Notes: generated by a model from the sequence alone, not told the origin. A DNA stretch of 64,000 nucleotides from SCGC-AAA076-P13 sp964276235 (GCA_964276235.1 CAXYEK010000001.1:682001-746000), one strand, 5' to 3'. Shown: positions 44,016 through 54,220, counted from the first letter of the stretch. Translations and numbers: made by a program.

Positions 44016-45734
44016 ATGAAACTTAAGTATTTTCTATCATCTCTATGTTTTTTAATCTTACTTTCTTGCTCTGTTGAAGAGGAAGAAATAAGAGAAATAC
44101 CAAAAATATCTAAAGTAGAAAAACTTATAGAGCATTCGAAAGAGTTTGATAAAAAAGTTTACTCCTACGAAACCCCTGGTGGAAAAATACACATAGCAGT
44201 TGGCTTTGGAATTGCTAATTCAATAATGGTAGAAGGCGATGATGGAAATATAATTATAGATTCAGCTGATAGCACTTTTGAAGCTTCTGAAATATACAAA
44301 CTTTTTAAAGAAAAAAATGCTAATCCAATTAAAGCTGTTATTTATACCCATAATCATGGCGATCACACATTCGGAACAGCCCACTATCTAACAACTCAAG
44401 AAGAGAGACCTAAGATTATTGCTCACGAATCAACTGATTATTATATGCAACGTATTTTAGGAATTATAAACCCTATTATTACAACAAGAAGTGCAAGAAT
44501 GTTTGGAACTCAATTGCCACCTGATGAGCTTATAAATGTTGGGATTGGAGCAAGTTTGAATGTTTCTAAATCACCTCTAGGCTACGTTAAGGCTGATACA
44601 GTATTTGAAAAGGAACTTAAATTAAATATATCAGGAATTAATATCGAGCTTTACCATGCTCCTGGTGAAACAAATGACCAGTTATTTGTTTGGCTCCCTG
44701 ATCATGTTTCATTAATGCCTGGAGATAATATTTATAAAACCTTTCCAAATTTATATACCATAAGAGGAACAACTCACAGAGATGTTATGGGTTGGATTGA
44801 TAGTCTAGATCATATGAGGACATTTGAGCCTGAATACTTATTCCCCAGCCATACAAAACCTCTTCAAGGAGAGGATGTTATGAATGCTTTAACTATATAC
44901 CGTGATGCAATCCAGTACATCCACGACCAAACAATTAGATTAATGAATCAAGGATATTATCCTGATCAAATTGTTGAAATGGTTGAATTGCCCAAAGAGA
45001 TTAAAGATTCCCCATTTCTTTATGAGTTCTATGGAACTGCTAGATGGTCAATAAAGAGTATTTTTAATGGTTATTTAGGATGGTTTAATGGTAATCCTTC
45101 GGATTTAGATCCTTTATCGAGAAATGATGAGGCACAAAGATTTTCCAATCTTATTGGAGGCAATGAAAATCTTCTTAAAGCACTGGAAGAAGCTATAGAT
45201 GCAAAGGATATGCAGTGGGCATTGCAGTTAAGCGATCATTTAATTGCATTAAATTTCTCTAATAAAAAAGTTAATAAATTAAGAAAAGAAGCACTTCTTT
45301 ATATTGGGGAGCGATCCTCAAATCCTAATAAAAGAAATTATTTTTTAACCTCGGCTATTGAACTAGATGATAGTTTTGAAGGTTTCCCTAGATCAGAAAT
45401 AACTCAAGAAGTGGTTGATGAAATATCTATAGATACTTTATTTAATTTACTATCAGTTTCACTAAATCCTGAGAATATTTTTAAAGATAACTATACAGCA
45501 TGTTTTAAATTTTCATCCGGTCTTAATAAGTCGATAACTATTAGAAATGATGTAGCTGCTGTTTCCAACGAAGTTAACTTAATATGCGACATATTGATAA
45601 AGAGTGATGAATTAACATTAAAAATGGCACTATCTGGTCTTACTAGTCCAGTAATGGCATTAGCAAAAGGCGATATTGAGGTTGAAGGAGGAAAAACAGA
45701 TTTTCTTCAATTTTTAGCAAGCTTTAGACAATAA
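44016..45734 (+). CDS. SdsA-type alkyl sulfatase lipoprotein (metallo-beta-lactamase fold)
   Basis: 572 residues. A lipobox ends at Cys18 (LLSC). The metal motif is THNHGDH (111-117), followed by HAPGETNDQLFVWLPD, GDNIYKTFPNLYTIRG and FPSHTKPL. After the catalytic domain come a helical dimerisation part and an SCP2-like C terminus (LALSG-type SGLTSPVMALAKGDIEVEGG). This order matches SdsA1/Pseudomonas alkyl sulfatases, which cleave primary alkyl sulfates such as SDS. The natural substrate in seawater is not known. Confidence 0.85.
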   Translation: MKLKYFLSSLCFLILLSCSVEEEEIREIPKISKVEKLIEHSKEFDKKVYSYETPGGKIHIAVGFGIANSIMVEGDDGNIIIDSADSTFEASEIYKLFKEKNANPIKAVIYTHNHGDHTFGTAHYLTTQEERPKIIAHESTDYYMQRILGIINPIITTRSARMFGTQLPPDELINVGIGASLNVSKSPLGYVKADTVFEKELKLNISGINIELYHAPGETNDQLFVWLPDHVSLMPGDNIYKTFPNLYTIRGTTHRDVMGWIDSLDHMRTFEPEYLFPSHTKPLQGEDVMNALTIYRDAIQYIHDQTIRLMNQGYYPDQIVEMVELPKEIKDSPFLYEFYGTARWSIKSIFNGYLGWFNGNPSDLDPLSRNDEAQRFSNLIGGNENLLKALEEAIDAKDMQWALQLSDHLIALNFSNKKVNKLRKEALLYIGERSSNPNKRNYFLTSAIELDDSFEGFPRSEITQEVVDEISIDTLFNLLSVSLNPENIFKDNYTACFKFSSGLNKSITIRNDVAAVSNEVNLICDILIKSDELTLKMALSGLTSPVMALAKGDIEVEGGKTDFLQFLASFRQ

Positions 45735-45737
45735 AAA

Positions 45738-46199
45738 CTACCATCTAAACTTATCGAAATTTTCTGGGTTTGCCCAGCCTTCAGCATTGTTCCAGGATCT
45801 TTTATTATTGTAAGTTTTTAAGTTATATGAAAAACACTTAAGTTCATTTTTTGAATCTCTTAATTCAGTCTGAAATCCAAGCCTATGCATTACATCATCT
45901 ATATCTTCATCATTCTTAAAATCAGTGAAGATTACAATTTTTTGACTTAAAAGATTTTTGATTGTCCCAATATCAGTCTCAGATAAAACAACATCATCGA
46001 GGACAATAAAAATATCATCATTACATTCGATAATTTCATCTATGCATGGATCGATATTAATATTTTTGAGATTTGTTTTTTCTATTCGCTTAAGTAACTT
46101 AGAAGTGTCACTTGATGTTACTAACTGAGCACTTAAACAATTTTCATCAGTTATTATATTTAATAAGAAGCTATGTAAAATCTTATCTTTTGGGATCAT
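45738..46199 (-). CDS. Uncharacterised protein, DUF6231-like
   Basis: 153 residues, no signal peptide or membrane helix. An alternating beta/alpha pattern (NDDIFIVLDDVVLSETDIGTIKNLLSQKIVIFTDF) and a C terminus rich in Trp and Asn (WNNAEGWANPENFDKFRW) are the notable features; the tail recalls a gammaproteobacterial family I remember as DUF6231, unverified. It overlaps the mdh stop by four bases, so it is probably cotranslated with mdh. Confidence 0.5.
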   Translation of the reverse strand: MIPKDKILHSFLLNIITDENCLSAQLVTSSDTSKLLKRIEKTNLKNINIDPCIDEIIECNDDIFIVLDDVVLSETDIGTIKNLLSQKIVIFTDFKNDEDIDDVMHRLGFQTELRDSKNELKCFSYNLKTYNNKRSWNNAEGWANPENFDKFRW

Positions 46200-47194
46200 T
46201 TCATTAAATGTTTAACAGCTTCTCTTTCAGAGGATAGTTCATCAATGGATATTTGAAATTTTTCTTTTGCATAATCGGATAAAACTAAATCTCTTTTTAT
46301 CTCAACACTGCCATCGGATAATGTCATAAGTGGGTAACCACATATAAGTCCCTCTGGAACATCATAGGCACCATCACTTGCTACAGCAGCACTAAAGCAA
46401 TTTCCATCTTCTGTCTCGCTTTCACAAGCAATAATAGTATCTAAGGCAGCTTTTGCTGCAGATGTTGCAGAAGAGGCTCCTCTAGCATCAATGACGGCTT
46501 TACCTCTTTGCTGAACAGCTGGTAAGAATTCATCTTCTACCCATTGCATATCATTTATGGAAGATATTCCTAAGACTCCATCAATCATGGCATTCTCAAC
46601 GTCAGGATACATAGTAGGACTATGATTTCCCCATATAATCATATTCTTAACATCATCCACATTAGTATTTGTTTTCTTGGCAATAACAGATTTAGCTCTG
46701 CTTGAATCAAGCATAGTCATAGCCATCCATAACTGAGAATCTTTTCCAGAAGCATTTTTACCAATTAGGGCATTTGTATTGGCTGGGTTGCCTACAACTA
46801 ATATTTTTGCATCATCTTTACCATTTTCACCAATAGCTTTACCTTGATTGACAAATATTCCACCATTAATTTTTAATAAATCAGATCTTTCTTCAATCTT
46901 TTTACCTTCATAAACAATTCCTCTTGGAATACTACCTACAAGTAAAAACCAATCACCATCTTTTGAGGCCTCTTCAAAATTATCTGTAAAAGTAACTTCT
47001 CCCATATTAGGAAAATATGAATCTTCAAGCTCCATGACCAAGCCTTTAAGCTTACTTACTACTTGAGGAATTTCTACAAGACACAAATCAACTGTCTTAT
47101 CTCCAAATGTTCTTCCGTCTACAAGTCTAGGAATTAGTGAATATGCAATTTGACCAGCTGCACCAGTTACAACTACTTTTACTCTTGAGCTCAT
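46196..47194 (-). CDS. mdh: Malate dehydrogenase
   Basis: 332 residues. VTGAAGQIAYSL is the nucleotide-binding loop, GKAIGENGKDDAKILVVGNPANTNA contains the substrate-contacting region, and IWGNHSPTMYPD carries the catalytic His. The pattern belongs to the NAD-dependent cytosolic-type malate dehydrogenases found in many bacteria, rather than the E. coli type. It interconverts malate and oxaloacetate in the TCA cycle. Confidence 0.93.
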   Translation of the reverse strand: MSSRVKVVVTGAAGQIAYSLIPRLVDGRTFGDKTVDLCLVEIPQVVSKLKGLVMELEDSYFPNMGEVTFTDNFEEASKDGDWFLLVGSIPRGIVYEGKKIEERSDLLKINGGIFVNQGKAIGENGKDDAKILVVGNPANTNALIGKNASGKDSQLWMAMTMLDSSRAKSVIAKKTNTNVDDVKNMIIWGNHSPTMYPDVENAMIDGVLGISSINDMQWVEDEFLPAVQQRGKAVIDARGASSATSAAKAALDTIIACESETEDGNCFSAAVASDGAYDVPEGLICGYPLMTLSDGSVEIKRDLVLSDYAKEKFQISIDELSSEREAVKHLMK

Positions 47195-47219
47195 GTTCGT
47201 CCTTTATAAATATTAGAAA

Positions 47220-47814
47220 TTAAGTGGTAATTATATTCCTAAAAGTAAGATTAATTCTTGGCTTTTTTAATTTTTTTGTCTTTTTTACTTCATGTTTCCA
47301 GTGTTCTTGAGTCAACCCACTCATAACTATAAGTTTTCCATTTTCTTGTGGTATCGAAAATTTGATGTCTTTACTTTTATGTTTAAAAAAAATATCTCTT
47401 TGCTCTCCAAGAGAAAAGGATGCAATAACAGGCTTATGGCCTAACTCTTTTTCATTATCAGAATGAAGCCCCATAGAATCAGAACCATTTCTATAGAGGT
47501 TTCCTAGTACTGAATTAAATGTATTAGAAGTAATCAGTTCAATGTCTGTTTTAATTTCTGATAATACAGAGTTCCAATCATTTCTTATTAATTGTTTTCC
47601 TGAATAAGTGTAGTTAATATTTTTATCTGCATACCATGCCTGTAATCTAGGAATTTTATGCTCTTTGCCAAAAATCTTTATATAGCCTTCGTGCCATTTA
47701 ATATTATTTAAGCAATCATTAAACCATTTATCTAGTTTAGTAAGATCTTTACTTATTTCATAAATATCTATTTTAAGATCTGGGTATCCTTCGACTCTCC
47801 TCTTTTTTTATCAT
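47220..47814 (-). CDS. alkB: AlkB-like 2-oxoglutarate/Fe(II) dioxygenase (one reading-frame break near the start)
   Basis: About 197 residues after restoring the frame. IPRLQAWYADKNINYTYSG, FNSVLGNLYRNG, GLHSDNE (iron His and Asp), ASFSLGEQRDIFFKHK, WKHEV (iron His) and RINLTFR (2-oxoglutarate Arg) are the family series. The ATG at 47814 is separated from this frame by a run of seven A (47803-47809); six A would join them as MIKKRRVEGYPD. Homologues reverse alkylation damage in nucleic acids. It lies 25 bases from mdh on the same strand. Confidence 0.8.
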
Positions 47815-47892
47815 AGTAATAATTATAAATTTTGATTAAAATACTTCCACTATTTTAATTCAAAGAATTAGTTCCAACAAAGGAGAAACTAA

Positions 47893-48796
47893 ATGAATAT
47901 TAGATTTGATAATCAAGTTGCTATTGTTACAGGTGCTGGTGGGGGTATTGGTAAAGAACATGCATTAGAACTTGCGAGAAGAGGTGCAAAGGTAGTTGTT
48001 AATGATCTTGGTGGAACTGTTGATGGAAGCGGTACAAGCGATGCTGCCGAATTAGTAGTTGAACAAATTAAATCTGAAGGTGGGGAAGCCATCTCAAACG
48101 GCGCAAGTGTTACTGATCTTGTTGCTATTCAAAAAATGGTCAAAGAGGTAATGGATAAGTGGGGAAGAATAGATATCTTAGTAAACAATGCAGGCATTCT
48201 AAGAGATAAAAGTTTTCATAACGTTACTTTAGATGATTTTAATTTAGTTATGGATGTCCATTTCCAAGGGTACTCTGAACTGTACTCATACGATTTATCC
48301 AATAATGAGAGAGCAAGGTTACGGAAGAATTGTATTTACAAGTTCATCAAGTGGAGTATTTGGTAACTTTGGTCAAAGTAATTATGGTGCTGCTAAAATG
48401 GCAATGGTCGGTTTAATGAATACACTCAAGATAGAAGGGCAAAAGTATAATGTTTTTTCTAACTCAATCACTCCAGTTGCTTACACAAGAATGACTGAAG
48501 GTTTGATACCTGAAGATTTTGGAAAGAACATGCAACCTGAGTACGTTACTCCGGCTGTTATTTATCTTTCAAGCGACCAAGCCCCAAATGGTGCAATTAT
48601 GTCAGCTGGTGCTGGTGTTTTCTCAAGAATTTTTATTCATGAAACTATGGGCGTATCTCTTGGTACTGGAGAAGATATGACTGCAGAAAATATTGCTGCT
48701 AACTGGGATACCATATCGGACATGGACGATGCAAGAGCGTTACAAAATGGTGGCGAGCAAACCTTGAAAATATTTGAACTAATTAGTAAAGAATAA
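47893..48796 (+). CDS. Short-chain dehydrogenase, 3-hydroxyacyl-CoA-type (one reading-frame break)
   Basis: About 300 residues after removing one G from GGG at 48268-48270. The NAD(P) loop is VTGAGGGIGKEHALELARRG, NNAG is present, and the active site has Ser in VFTSSSSGVFGNFGQ and YGAAK. SNSITPVAYTRMT and the C-terminal extension resemble the dehydrogenase domain of peroxisomal multifunctional enzyme type 2 and its bacterial relatives. It likely acts on hydroxyacyl-CoA or a similar alcohol. An AAAGGAG site precedes the ATG. Confidence 0.82.
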
Positions 48797-48797
48797 T

Positions 48798-49409
48798 TTA
48801 TTGAGAAAAGCTTGGACGGCTTGAAACCATATTGACGTATTCATTAAGGTTTTTATAGTCTTGTATATTTAGCTTGTTTAGTCCTACTAAAAATTGCAAA
48901 GAGGTAGTCATTTGTAAGTCAGCATAAGTAAATCTATCACCAGCTATATATTGCTTGGAACTCATTATCTCTTCATATTTTGCCAATGCTTTCGTCCCAA
49001 GCTCTCTTTGAGCTAACCCATATTCTTGATTTTGATTTTCCATTTGACTCATATGTGGATGGGTATGCCTAAAGCCATGAACAAGTGGAAGCATTAGCTC
49101 AAAAGAAACTCTTGAATACCACATTTCTATTGAAGCAATTTCCATAGGGCTCTCACCAAACATATTAGGTTCTGGATATAAACATTCAAGATATCTGCAT
49201 ATTGCAGTAGTTTCTAATATCACTGTTTGGTCATCAAGTTGAAGAGCTGGAACTCTAGAATTAGGGGCTATAGCTTTATATTCTGGAGTTTTGTGCTCCA
49301 TACTCGCAAGATCAATATCAATAACTTCAATATCTTTAATGCCTTTTTCAGCTATGTAGATTAGAACTTTTCTTGGACTGGGTGCAAATTTGCTTGAATA
49401 TAATTTCAT
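48798..49409 (-). CDS. Glutathione S-transferase family protein
   Basis: 203 residues. The thioredoxin-like N terminus MKLYSSKFAPSPRKVLIYIAEKG, NSRVPALQLDDQTVILETTAICRYLE (glutathione-binding cis-Pro and ETxAI), and the helical C-terminal half with YIAGDRFTYADLQMTT (N-capping motif) fit the GST superfamily. The substrate is unknown. It converges with the short-chain dehydrogenase, one base apart. Confidence 0.82.
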   Translation of the reverse strand: MKLYSSKFAPSPRKVLIYIAEKGIKDIEVIDIDLASMEHKTPEYKAIAPNSRVPALQLDDQTVILETTAICRYLECLYPEPNMFGESPMEIASIEMWYSRVSFELMLPLVHGFRHTHPHMSQMENQNQEYGLAQRELGTKALAKYEEIMSSKQYIAGDRFTYADLQMTTSLQFLVGLNKLNIQDYKNLNEYVNMVSSRPSFSQ

Positions 49410-49420
49410 TCTTATAGATT

Positions 49421-50008
49421 TTAGCCAACTATAGAATAGATTACTATAAAGTGGAGTACTGCAGCTATCGAAACTAAAATATGAAAAAATTCATGATAGC
49501 CAAAATACTTAGGACTGAAATCTGGAAACTTTAATCCATAACCAATTGCTCCAACCGAATAAATCGTGCCACCAGTAATAGTTAAAATAAAATTTGTGAA
49601 TCCCATTAATGACGCCATTACTGATAAATAGGGAATAGCAACATATCCAGCAACTAGATAAATACTGGCTCGAATAATTCGTGGTGTATTTGTGAATAAA
49701 AATACTTGAAGTATTCCAATTCCTGCAACTATCCATATTATTAAAAGAAGTTGTAAGCCAATATTTTCTGGAAGAACTAGAAGACATATTGGAGTAAAAG
49801 TTCCAGCAATCATTACAAAGATTGCAGAATGATCAAGCCTTCTCATGATTTTTAAAACTTTTGGTCTCCAATCAACCCTATGATACAGAGCGCTAAATCC
49901 AAACATCATAAATATGCCAGTTGAGTAAACAATAGTAGCTATTATTTCAGTTGAATTCGAACTCTTGATAATTAAAGGGATGCAGGCACCGATTGATACA
50001 AAAAACAT
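49421..50008 (-). CDS. Hemolysin III / PAQR family membrane protein (start uncertain)
   Basis: At least 195 residues, seven likely helices. FGFSALYHRVDWRP, MRRLDHSAIFVMIAGTFTPI and FGYHEFFHILVSIAAVLHF carry the conserved His and Asp residues of the family. In-frame upstream codons (50009-50047) encode KKKPLLRGYFHEW, which looks like the normal family N terminus, yet they contain no ATG, GTG or TTG after the in-frame stop. The true start may be non-standard (CTG at 50068, ATA at 50062) or hidden by a sequence error. The function of bacterial members is not settled. Confidence 0.78.
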   Translation of the reverse strand: MFFVSIGACIPLIIKSSNSTEIIATIVYSTGIFMMFGFSALYHRVDWRPKVLKIMRRLDHSAIFVMIAGTFTPICLLVLPENIGLQLLLIIWIVAGIGILQVFLFTNTPRIIRASIYLVAGYVAIPYLSVMASLMGFTNFILTITGGTIYSVGAIGYGLKFPDFSPKYFGYHEFFHILVSIAAVLHFIVIYSIVG

Positions 50009-50019
50009 CCATTCATGAA

Positions 50020-50045
50020 AATAGCCTCTTAAAAGAGGCTTTTTC
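50020..50045. terminator. Hairpin after nrdB, overlapping the upstream part of the PAQR gene
   Basis: Arms AGCCTCTT (50023-50030) and AAGAGGCT (50033-50040) are perfect. On the minus strand it follows the nrdB stop by about 18 bases and is trailed by ATTTTC; on the plus strand TTTTC follows. It probably ends nrdAB transcription, yet it lies within codons that look like the PAQR N terminus. Confidence 0.6.
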
Positions 50046-50058
50046 TTAAATTGATTTC

Positions 50059-51327
50059 CTATTCCCAGTTAAGTGCTCCACCTACTTGATATTCAGTAAC
50101 TCTTGTTTCAAAGAAATTCTTTTCTTTTCTTAAATCAATAATTTCTGACATCCAAGGGAAAGGATTCGATACACCTTTAAATTCTTCTTCTAGACCTATT
50201 TGAGTCAACCTTCTGTTAGCAATAAACTTAAGATACTCTTCCATCATGGCAGCATTCATTCCCAGAACACCTCTTGGCATAGTATCTCTTGCATACATGA
50301 TCTCTAACTCGGTTCCTTCTAGAATCATTTGAGCTGCTTCAGCTTTCATTTCTTCATCCCAAAGATGAGGATTCTCAATTTTGATTTGGTTTATAACATC
50401 AATACCGAAGTTAACATGCATAGATTCGTCTCTTAAAATATACTGGAACTGTTCTGCTGTTCCTGTCATTTTGTTTCTTCTGCCCATTGATAGAATCTGA
50501 GTAAACCCACAATAGAAGAAGATTCCTTCTAAGACGCAGTAAAAAGCTATGAGATTTTTAAGTAATTGCTTGTCTGTTTCTTCTGTTCCAGTTTTGAAAT
50601 CTGGATTTGATATTTCTTTTGTATACTTTAAGCCCCATGACGCTTTTCTTGCTACACATGGTATTTCTCTATACATATTAAAAATCTCTCCTTCATCCAT
50701 CCCTAAGGATTCAATACAATATTGATATGCATGCGTATGGATAGCTTCTTCAAGACTTTGTCTTAAAATATACTGCCTGCACTCTGGATTAGTAATTAAT
50801 CTATATAGAGCAAGAACAAGGTTATTAGCAACAAGAGAATCTGCTGTTGAAAAGAATCCTAAGTTTCTTTTAACAATAGTTCTTTCATCCTCAGTCAAAC
50901 CATCTTCTGATTTCCATAAGACAATATCATTAGTCATATTGATTTCTTGAGGCATCCAATGATTAGCACTGCCATCAAGATATTTTTGCCAAGCCCAGTC
51001 ATATTTAAATGGAACCAATTGATTTAAATCGGCATTACAATTAATCATCATTTTGTCGTCTACTTGAACTCGTGAGCCCATCATTTCATCTAATTCTTCT
51101 ATCCCAGCTGTTTCATCAATATTTTTAATAGCTTCTTTAGCCATTTCAGCTCTTGATCCACCAGCAGTTGCTCTTGTAGTGTTATCTACCTCTTCTGAAG
51201 GAGTTACTGTCTCCACAACAGGTGCAACCTCTTGAGAGACTGGAGTTGGCACAGCTTCTTTCTGAGCAGTAACAGCCTCTATAGGTGTATTATTTTCTTC
51301 TTTTCCGTATTCATCCCAATTTAACAT
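50059..51327 (-). CDS. nrdB: Ribonucleotide reductase class Ia beta subunit NrdB
   Basis: 422 residues. SLEEAIHTHAYQYCIESL contains the metal ligands Glu and His and the radical Tyr at His+4; ILRDESMHVNFG is the second ligand helix. The first 75 residues are a low-complexity Glu/Val/Thr extension (with PVSQEVAPVVETV) before NADLNQLVPFKYDWAW, where the core begins. It supplies the tyrosyl radical to NrdA. It is 16 bases after nrdA and shares its promoter. Confidence 0.95.
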   Translation of the reverse strand: MLNWDEYGKEENNTPIEAVTAQKEAVPTPVSQEVAPVVETVTPSEEVDNTTRATAGGSRAEMAKEAIKNIDETAGIEELDEMMGSRVQVDDKMMINCNADLNQLVPFKYDWAWQKYLDGSANHWMPQEINMTNDIVLWKSEDGLTEDERTIVKRNLGFFSTADSLVANNLVLALYRLITNPECRQYILRQSLEEAIHTHAYQYCIESLGMDEGEIFNMYREIPCVARKASWGLKYTKEISNPDFKTGTEETDKQLLKNLIAFYCVLEGIFFYCGFTQILSMGRRNKMTGTAEQFQYILRDESMHVNFGIDVINQIKIENPHLWDEEMKAEAAQMILEGTELEIMYARDTMPRGVLGMNAAMMEEYLKFIANRRLTQIGLEEEFKGVSNPFPWMSEIIDLRKEKNFFETRVTEYQVGGALNWE

Positions 51328-51343
51328 TTTATTTCTCCTTTAA

Positions 51344-54220
51344 TTATTGACACGCTTCGCAATCTGGATCGTCCAGAGAACAAGCATCCGGAACTGGGGC
51401 TGGCGCTCCAAGTTCTTGTGGCGCAGTTTGCGTTTCTTGTGAGCTAACTGCATTAAGTTTTCCTTGCTGGACTGTAGACTTTTCAGTTGATGTCGCAGCA
51501 ATAGATCTAAGATAGTAAGTAGTTTTTAAGCCAGAATACCATGCCATTCTATATGTAATATCAAGCTTCTTACCATCAGCATTACCTATGTAAAGATTTA
51601 GTGACTGTCCTTGATCAATCCATTTTTGTCTTCTACTTGCTGATTCAACGATATACCTCGGCTCTACTTCAAAAGCTGTTGAGTAGATCGTTTTGATTTC
51701 ATCGGGTATTCTAGAAATTTGAGATAAACTGCCTTCAAAATACTTTAGATCATTAATCATTACATCATCCCACAAGCTCAATTCTTTTAATTTATTGACT
51801 AAATGAGGGTTAACAATTGTAAATTCACCAGACAAATTAGATTTAACATACAAGTTTTGATAAGTAGGTTCAACAGATTGTGTGACTCCAGTTATGTTTG
51901 AAATAGTGGCTGTTGGCGCAATAGCCATAACATTTGAATTCCTCATTCCATCAGACATTACTTTTTTTCTTAATGTATCCCAATCCAATGTCTCAGATCT
52001 GTCAACATTTAAGTATTCGCTTCCTCTATTTTCAGCTAAAATTTCTATAGAATCTTTTGGAAGTATGCCTTTGCTCCAAAGCGAGCCCTCATATGTCTCA
52101 TAACTTCCTCTTTCTTTTGCAAGTTCTGTTGACGCATGGATAGCATAGTAACTTATTAGTTCCATACTTTTATCTGCAAAATCTACGGCATCATCACTGC
52201 AATAGGCGATATCTTGGACATATAAAGCATCCTGGAAGCCCATCATTCCCAAACCTATTGGCCTATGCTTCATATTAGAGTTTCTTGCTGTCTCTACTGA
52301 GTAGTAGTTAATGTTTATAACATTATCTAGCATTCTAATAGCTGTTGAGACCGTCTGTTTTACTTTTTCTTCATCAAGCTTCCCATCTTTCATATGCCTT
52401 GCTAAGTTAACTGAACCAAGATTACAAACTGCAATTTCATCTGCACTTGTATTTAATGTGATTTCTGTACATAGATTAGAAGAGTGAATTACTCCAGCAT
52501 GTTGTTGAGGAGATCTCAAATTACATGCGTCTTTGAATGTTATCCAAGGATGGCCTGTTTCAAATAGCATGGTAAGCATTTTTCTCCATAATTCTTTTGC
52601 AGGAATAGATTTGAATTGATCCATTTCTCCAGCTGCTGCCTTCTTTTCATATTCTTCATATTTCTCTTCAAATGCTTTTCCTATAAGGTCATGAAGCTCA
52701 GGAGTTTCTCCTGGAGAGAAAAGAGTCCAGTTTTCATCTTTTTCAACTCTTTTCATAAATAAATCTGGAACCCAGTTAGCAGTATTCATATCATGAGTTC
52801 TTCTTCTTTCATCACCAGTATTTTTTCTTAATTCAAGAAACTCTTCCACATCAAGATGCCACGTTTCTAAATATGCACACATAGCTCCTTTTCTTTTGCC
52901 GCCTTGATTTACCGCAACAGCAGTATCGTTAGCAACTTTCAAAAATGGTACTACTCCCTGACTTTTTCCATTCGTTCCTTTTATGTAGGAATTCATTGCA
53001 CGAACTGATGTCCAATCGTTTCCTAGACCACCAGCCCACTTTGAAAGTAGGGCATTGTCCTTCATGGCACCAAAAATTCCATCTAGATCATCAGGTATAG
53101 TTGTTAGATAGCATGATGATAATTGCGGTCTCTTTGTTCCAGAATTAAATAATGTTGGAGTAGAGCTCATATAGTCAAAACTTGATAATAATCTATAGAA
53201 CTCTATCGCTCTCTCTTCTCTATTTTCTTCTTCGACAGCTAAGCCCATGGCTACTCTCATAAAGAATACTTGCGGAAGTTCGTATCGAACATCATTGCTA
53301 TGAATAAAATATCTGTCGTATAAAGTCTGAAGGCCTAAATATGTAAATTGATTATCTCTCGTGTAATCAATAGCCTTTCCTAATCTGTCTAAATCAAAGG
53401 TTTTTAGAATTGGATCTAAAATATCAAGTTCTATACCCTTATCTATGTATGCAACAAGTGCTTTTGGATAATGTTTTTCCATCTCTTCATATGTTGCCTC
53501 TTCTGCCACACCTAAAAAGCCAAGTGCTTCATTCCTTATTTGATCCATCAAAATTCTTGCAGTTACAAAAGAGTAATTAGGTTCTTTCTCTACTTTTGTT
53601 CTTGCTGACATAACAAGACTTGTTCTCATATCAGAAATTGAAACTCCGTCATAAAGATTTTTCAGAGCTTCTTCTAAGACTTCATTCATAGAAACCTCTT
53701 CCAATCCTTCGCAAGCATCATTAATCAAGGAAGCAACTTTATCTATATCTAATGGAACAACAGAGCCGTCTGTTTTTGTAATATTTATATTTGGTCTATT
53801 TGATATATTAATTTCTGGTGCTTCTTTTTTTCTTTCTTGTGTTCTACCCGCTCTATATAAAATATAACTTCTTGCGACTTCTAGTTCTTCTGTTCTCATA
53901 AGCTGAAGTTCAACTTGATCTTGTATCTCTTCTATATGAAGTGTTCCGCCAGACGGCATTCTTCTTTCAAAAACCTCAACAACTCCTATTGCTACTTGGT
54001 TAACTTTTTTATGAATTCTTTCGCTTGCGGCAGCATTTCCAGATTCTGTTGCTAGAAAAGCTTTAGTTATGGCAACTTTAATTTTATCTTCTTCAAAAGC
54101 AACCACTTTTCCGTTTCTTTTTATAACTCTTAGTTTTCCTGGAGCTGTAGTTTCTATTTCGTTAGTTACTGCTTGTTTTTGAACTTCAATTGTTTTGCTT
54201 GTTTCTTGTGGTGTTTCCAT
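51344..54220 (-). CDS. nrdA: Ribonucleotide reductase class Ia alpha subunit NrdA
   Basis: 958 residues. Two N-terminal ATP-cone-like regions (KLRVIKRNGKVVAFEEDKI and ITKTDGSVVPLDIDKVASLI) precede the catalytic barrel with SSCYLTTIPDDLDGIF, NLCTEITLNTSADEIAVCNLGSVNL and the C-terminal cysteine pair DPDCEACQ that accepts electrons from thioredoxin or glutaredoxin. It makes deoxyribonucleotides. Tandem NrdR boxes upstream indicate dATP-dependent repression. A poly-purine AAGGAAAAA ribosome site precedes the ATG. Confidence 0.96.
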   Translation of the reverse strand: METPQETSKTIEVQKQAVTNEIETTAPGKLRVIKRNGKVVAFEEDKIKVAITKAFLATESGNAAASERIHKKVNQVAIGVVEVFERRMPSGGTLHIEEIQDQVELQLMRTEELEVARSYILYRAGRTQERKKEAPEINISNRPNINITKTDGSVVPLDIDKVASLINDACEGLEEVSMNEVLEEALKNLYDGVSISDMRTSLVMSARTKVEKEPNYSFVTARILMDQIRNEALGFLGVAEEATYEEMEKHYPKALVAYIDKGIELDILDPILKTFDLDRLGKAIDYTRDNQFTYLGLQTLYDRYFIHSNDVRYELPQVFFMRVAMGLAVEEENREERAIEFYRLLSSFDYMSSTPTLFNSGTKRPQLSSCYLTTIPDDLDGIFGAMKDNALLSKWAGGLGNDWTSVRAMNSYIKGTNGKSQGVVPFLKVANDTAVAVNQGGKRKGAMCAYLETWHLDVEEFLELRKNTGDERRRTHDMNTANWVPDLFMKRVEKDENWTLFSPGETPELHDLIGKAFEEKYEEYEKKAAAGEMDQFKSIPAKELWRKMLTMLFETGHPWITFKDACNLRSPQQHAGVIHSSNLCTEITLNTSADEIAVCNLGSVNLARHMKDGKLDEEKVKQTVSTAIRMLDNVININYYSVETARNSNMKHRPIGLGMMGFQDALYVQDIAYCSDDAVDFADKSMELISYYAIHASTELAKERGSYETYEGSLWSKGILPKDSIEILAENRGSEYLNVDRSETLDWDTLRKKVMSDGMRNSNVMAIAPTATISNITGVTQSVEPTYQNLYVKSNLSGEFTIVNPHLVNKLKELSLWDDVMINDLKYFEGSLSQISRIPDEIKTIYSTAFEVEPRYIVESASRRQKWIDQGQSLNLYIGNADGKKLDITYRMAWYSGLKTTYYLRSIAATSTEKSTVQQGKLNAVSSQETQTAPQELGAPAPVPDACSLDDPDCEACQ

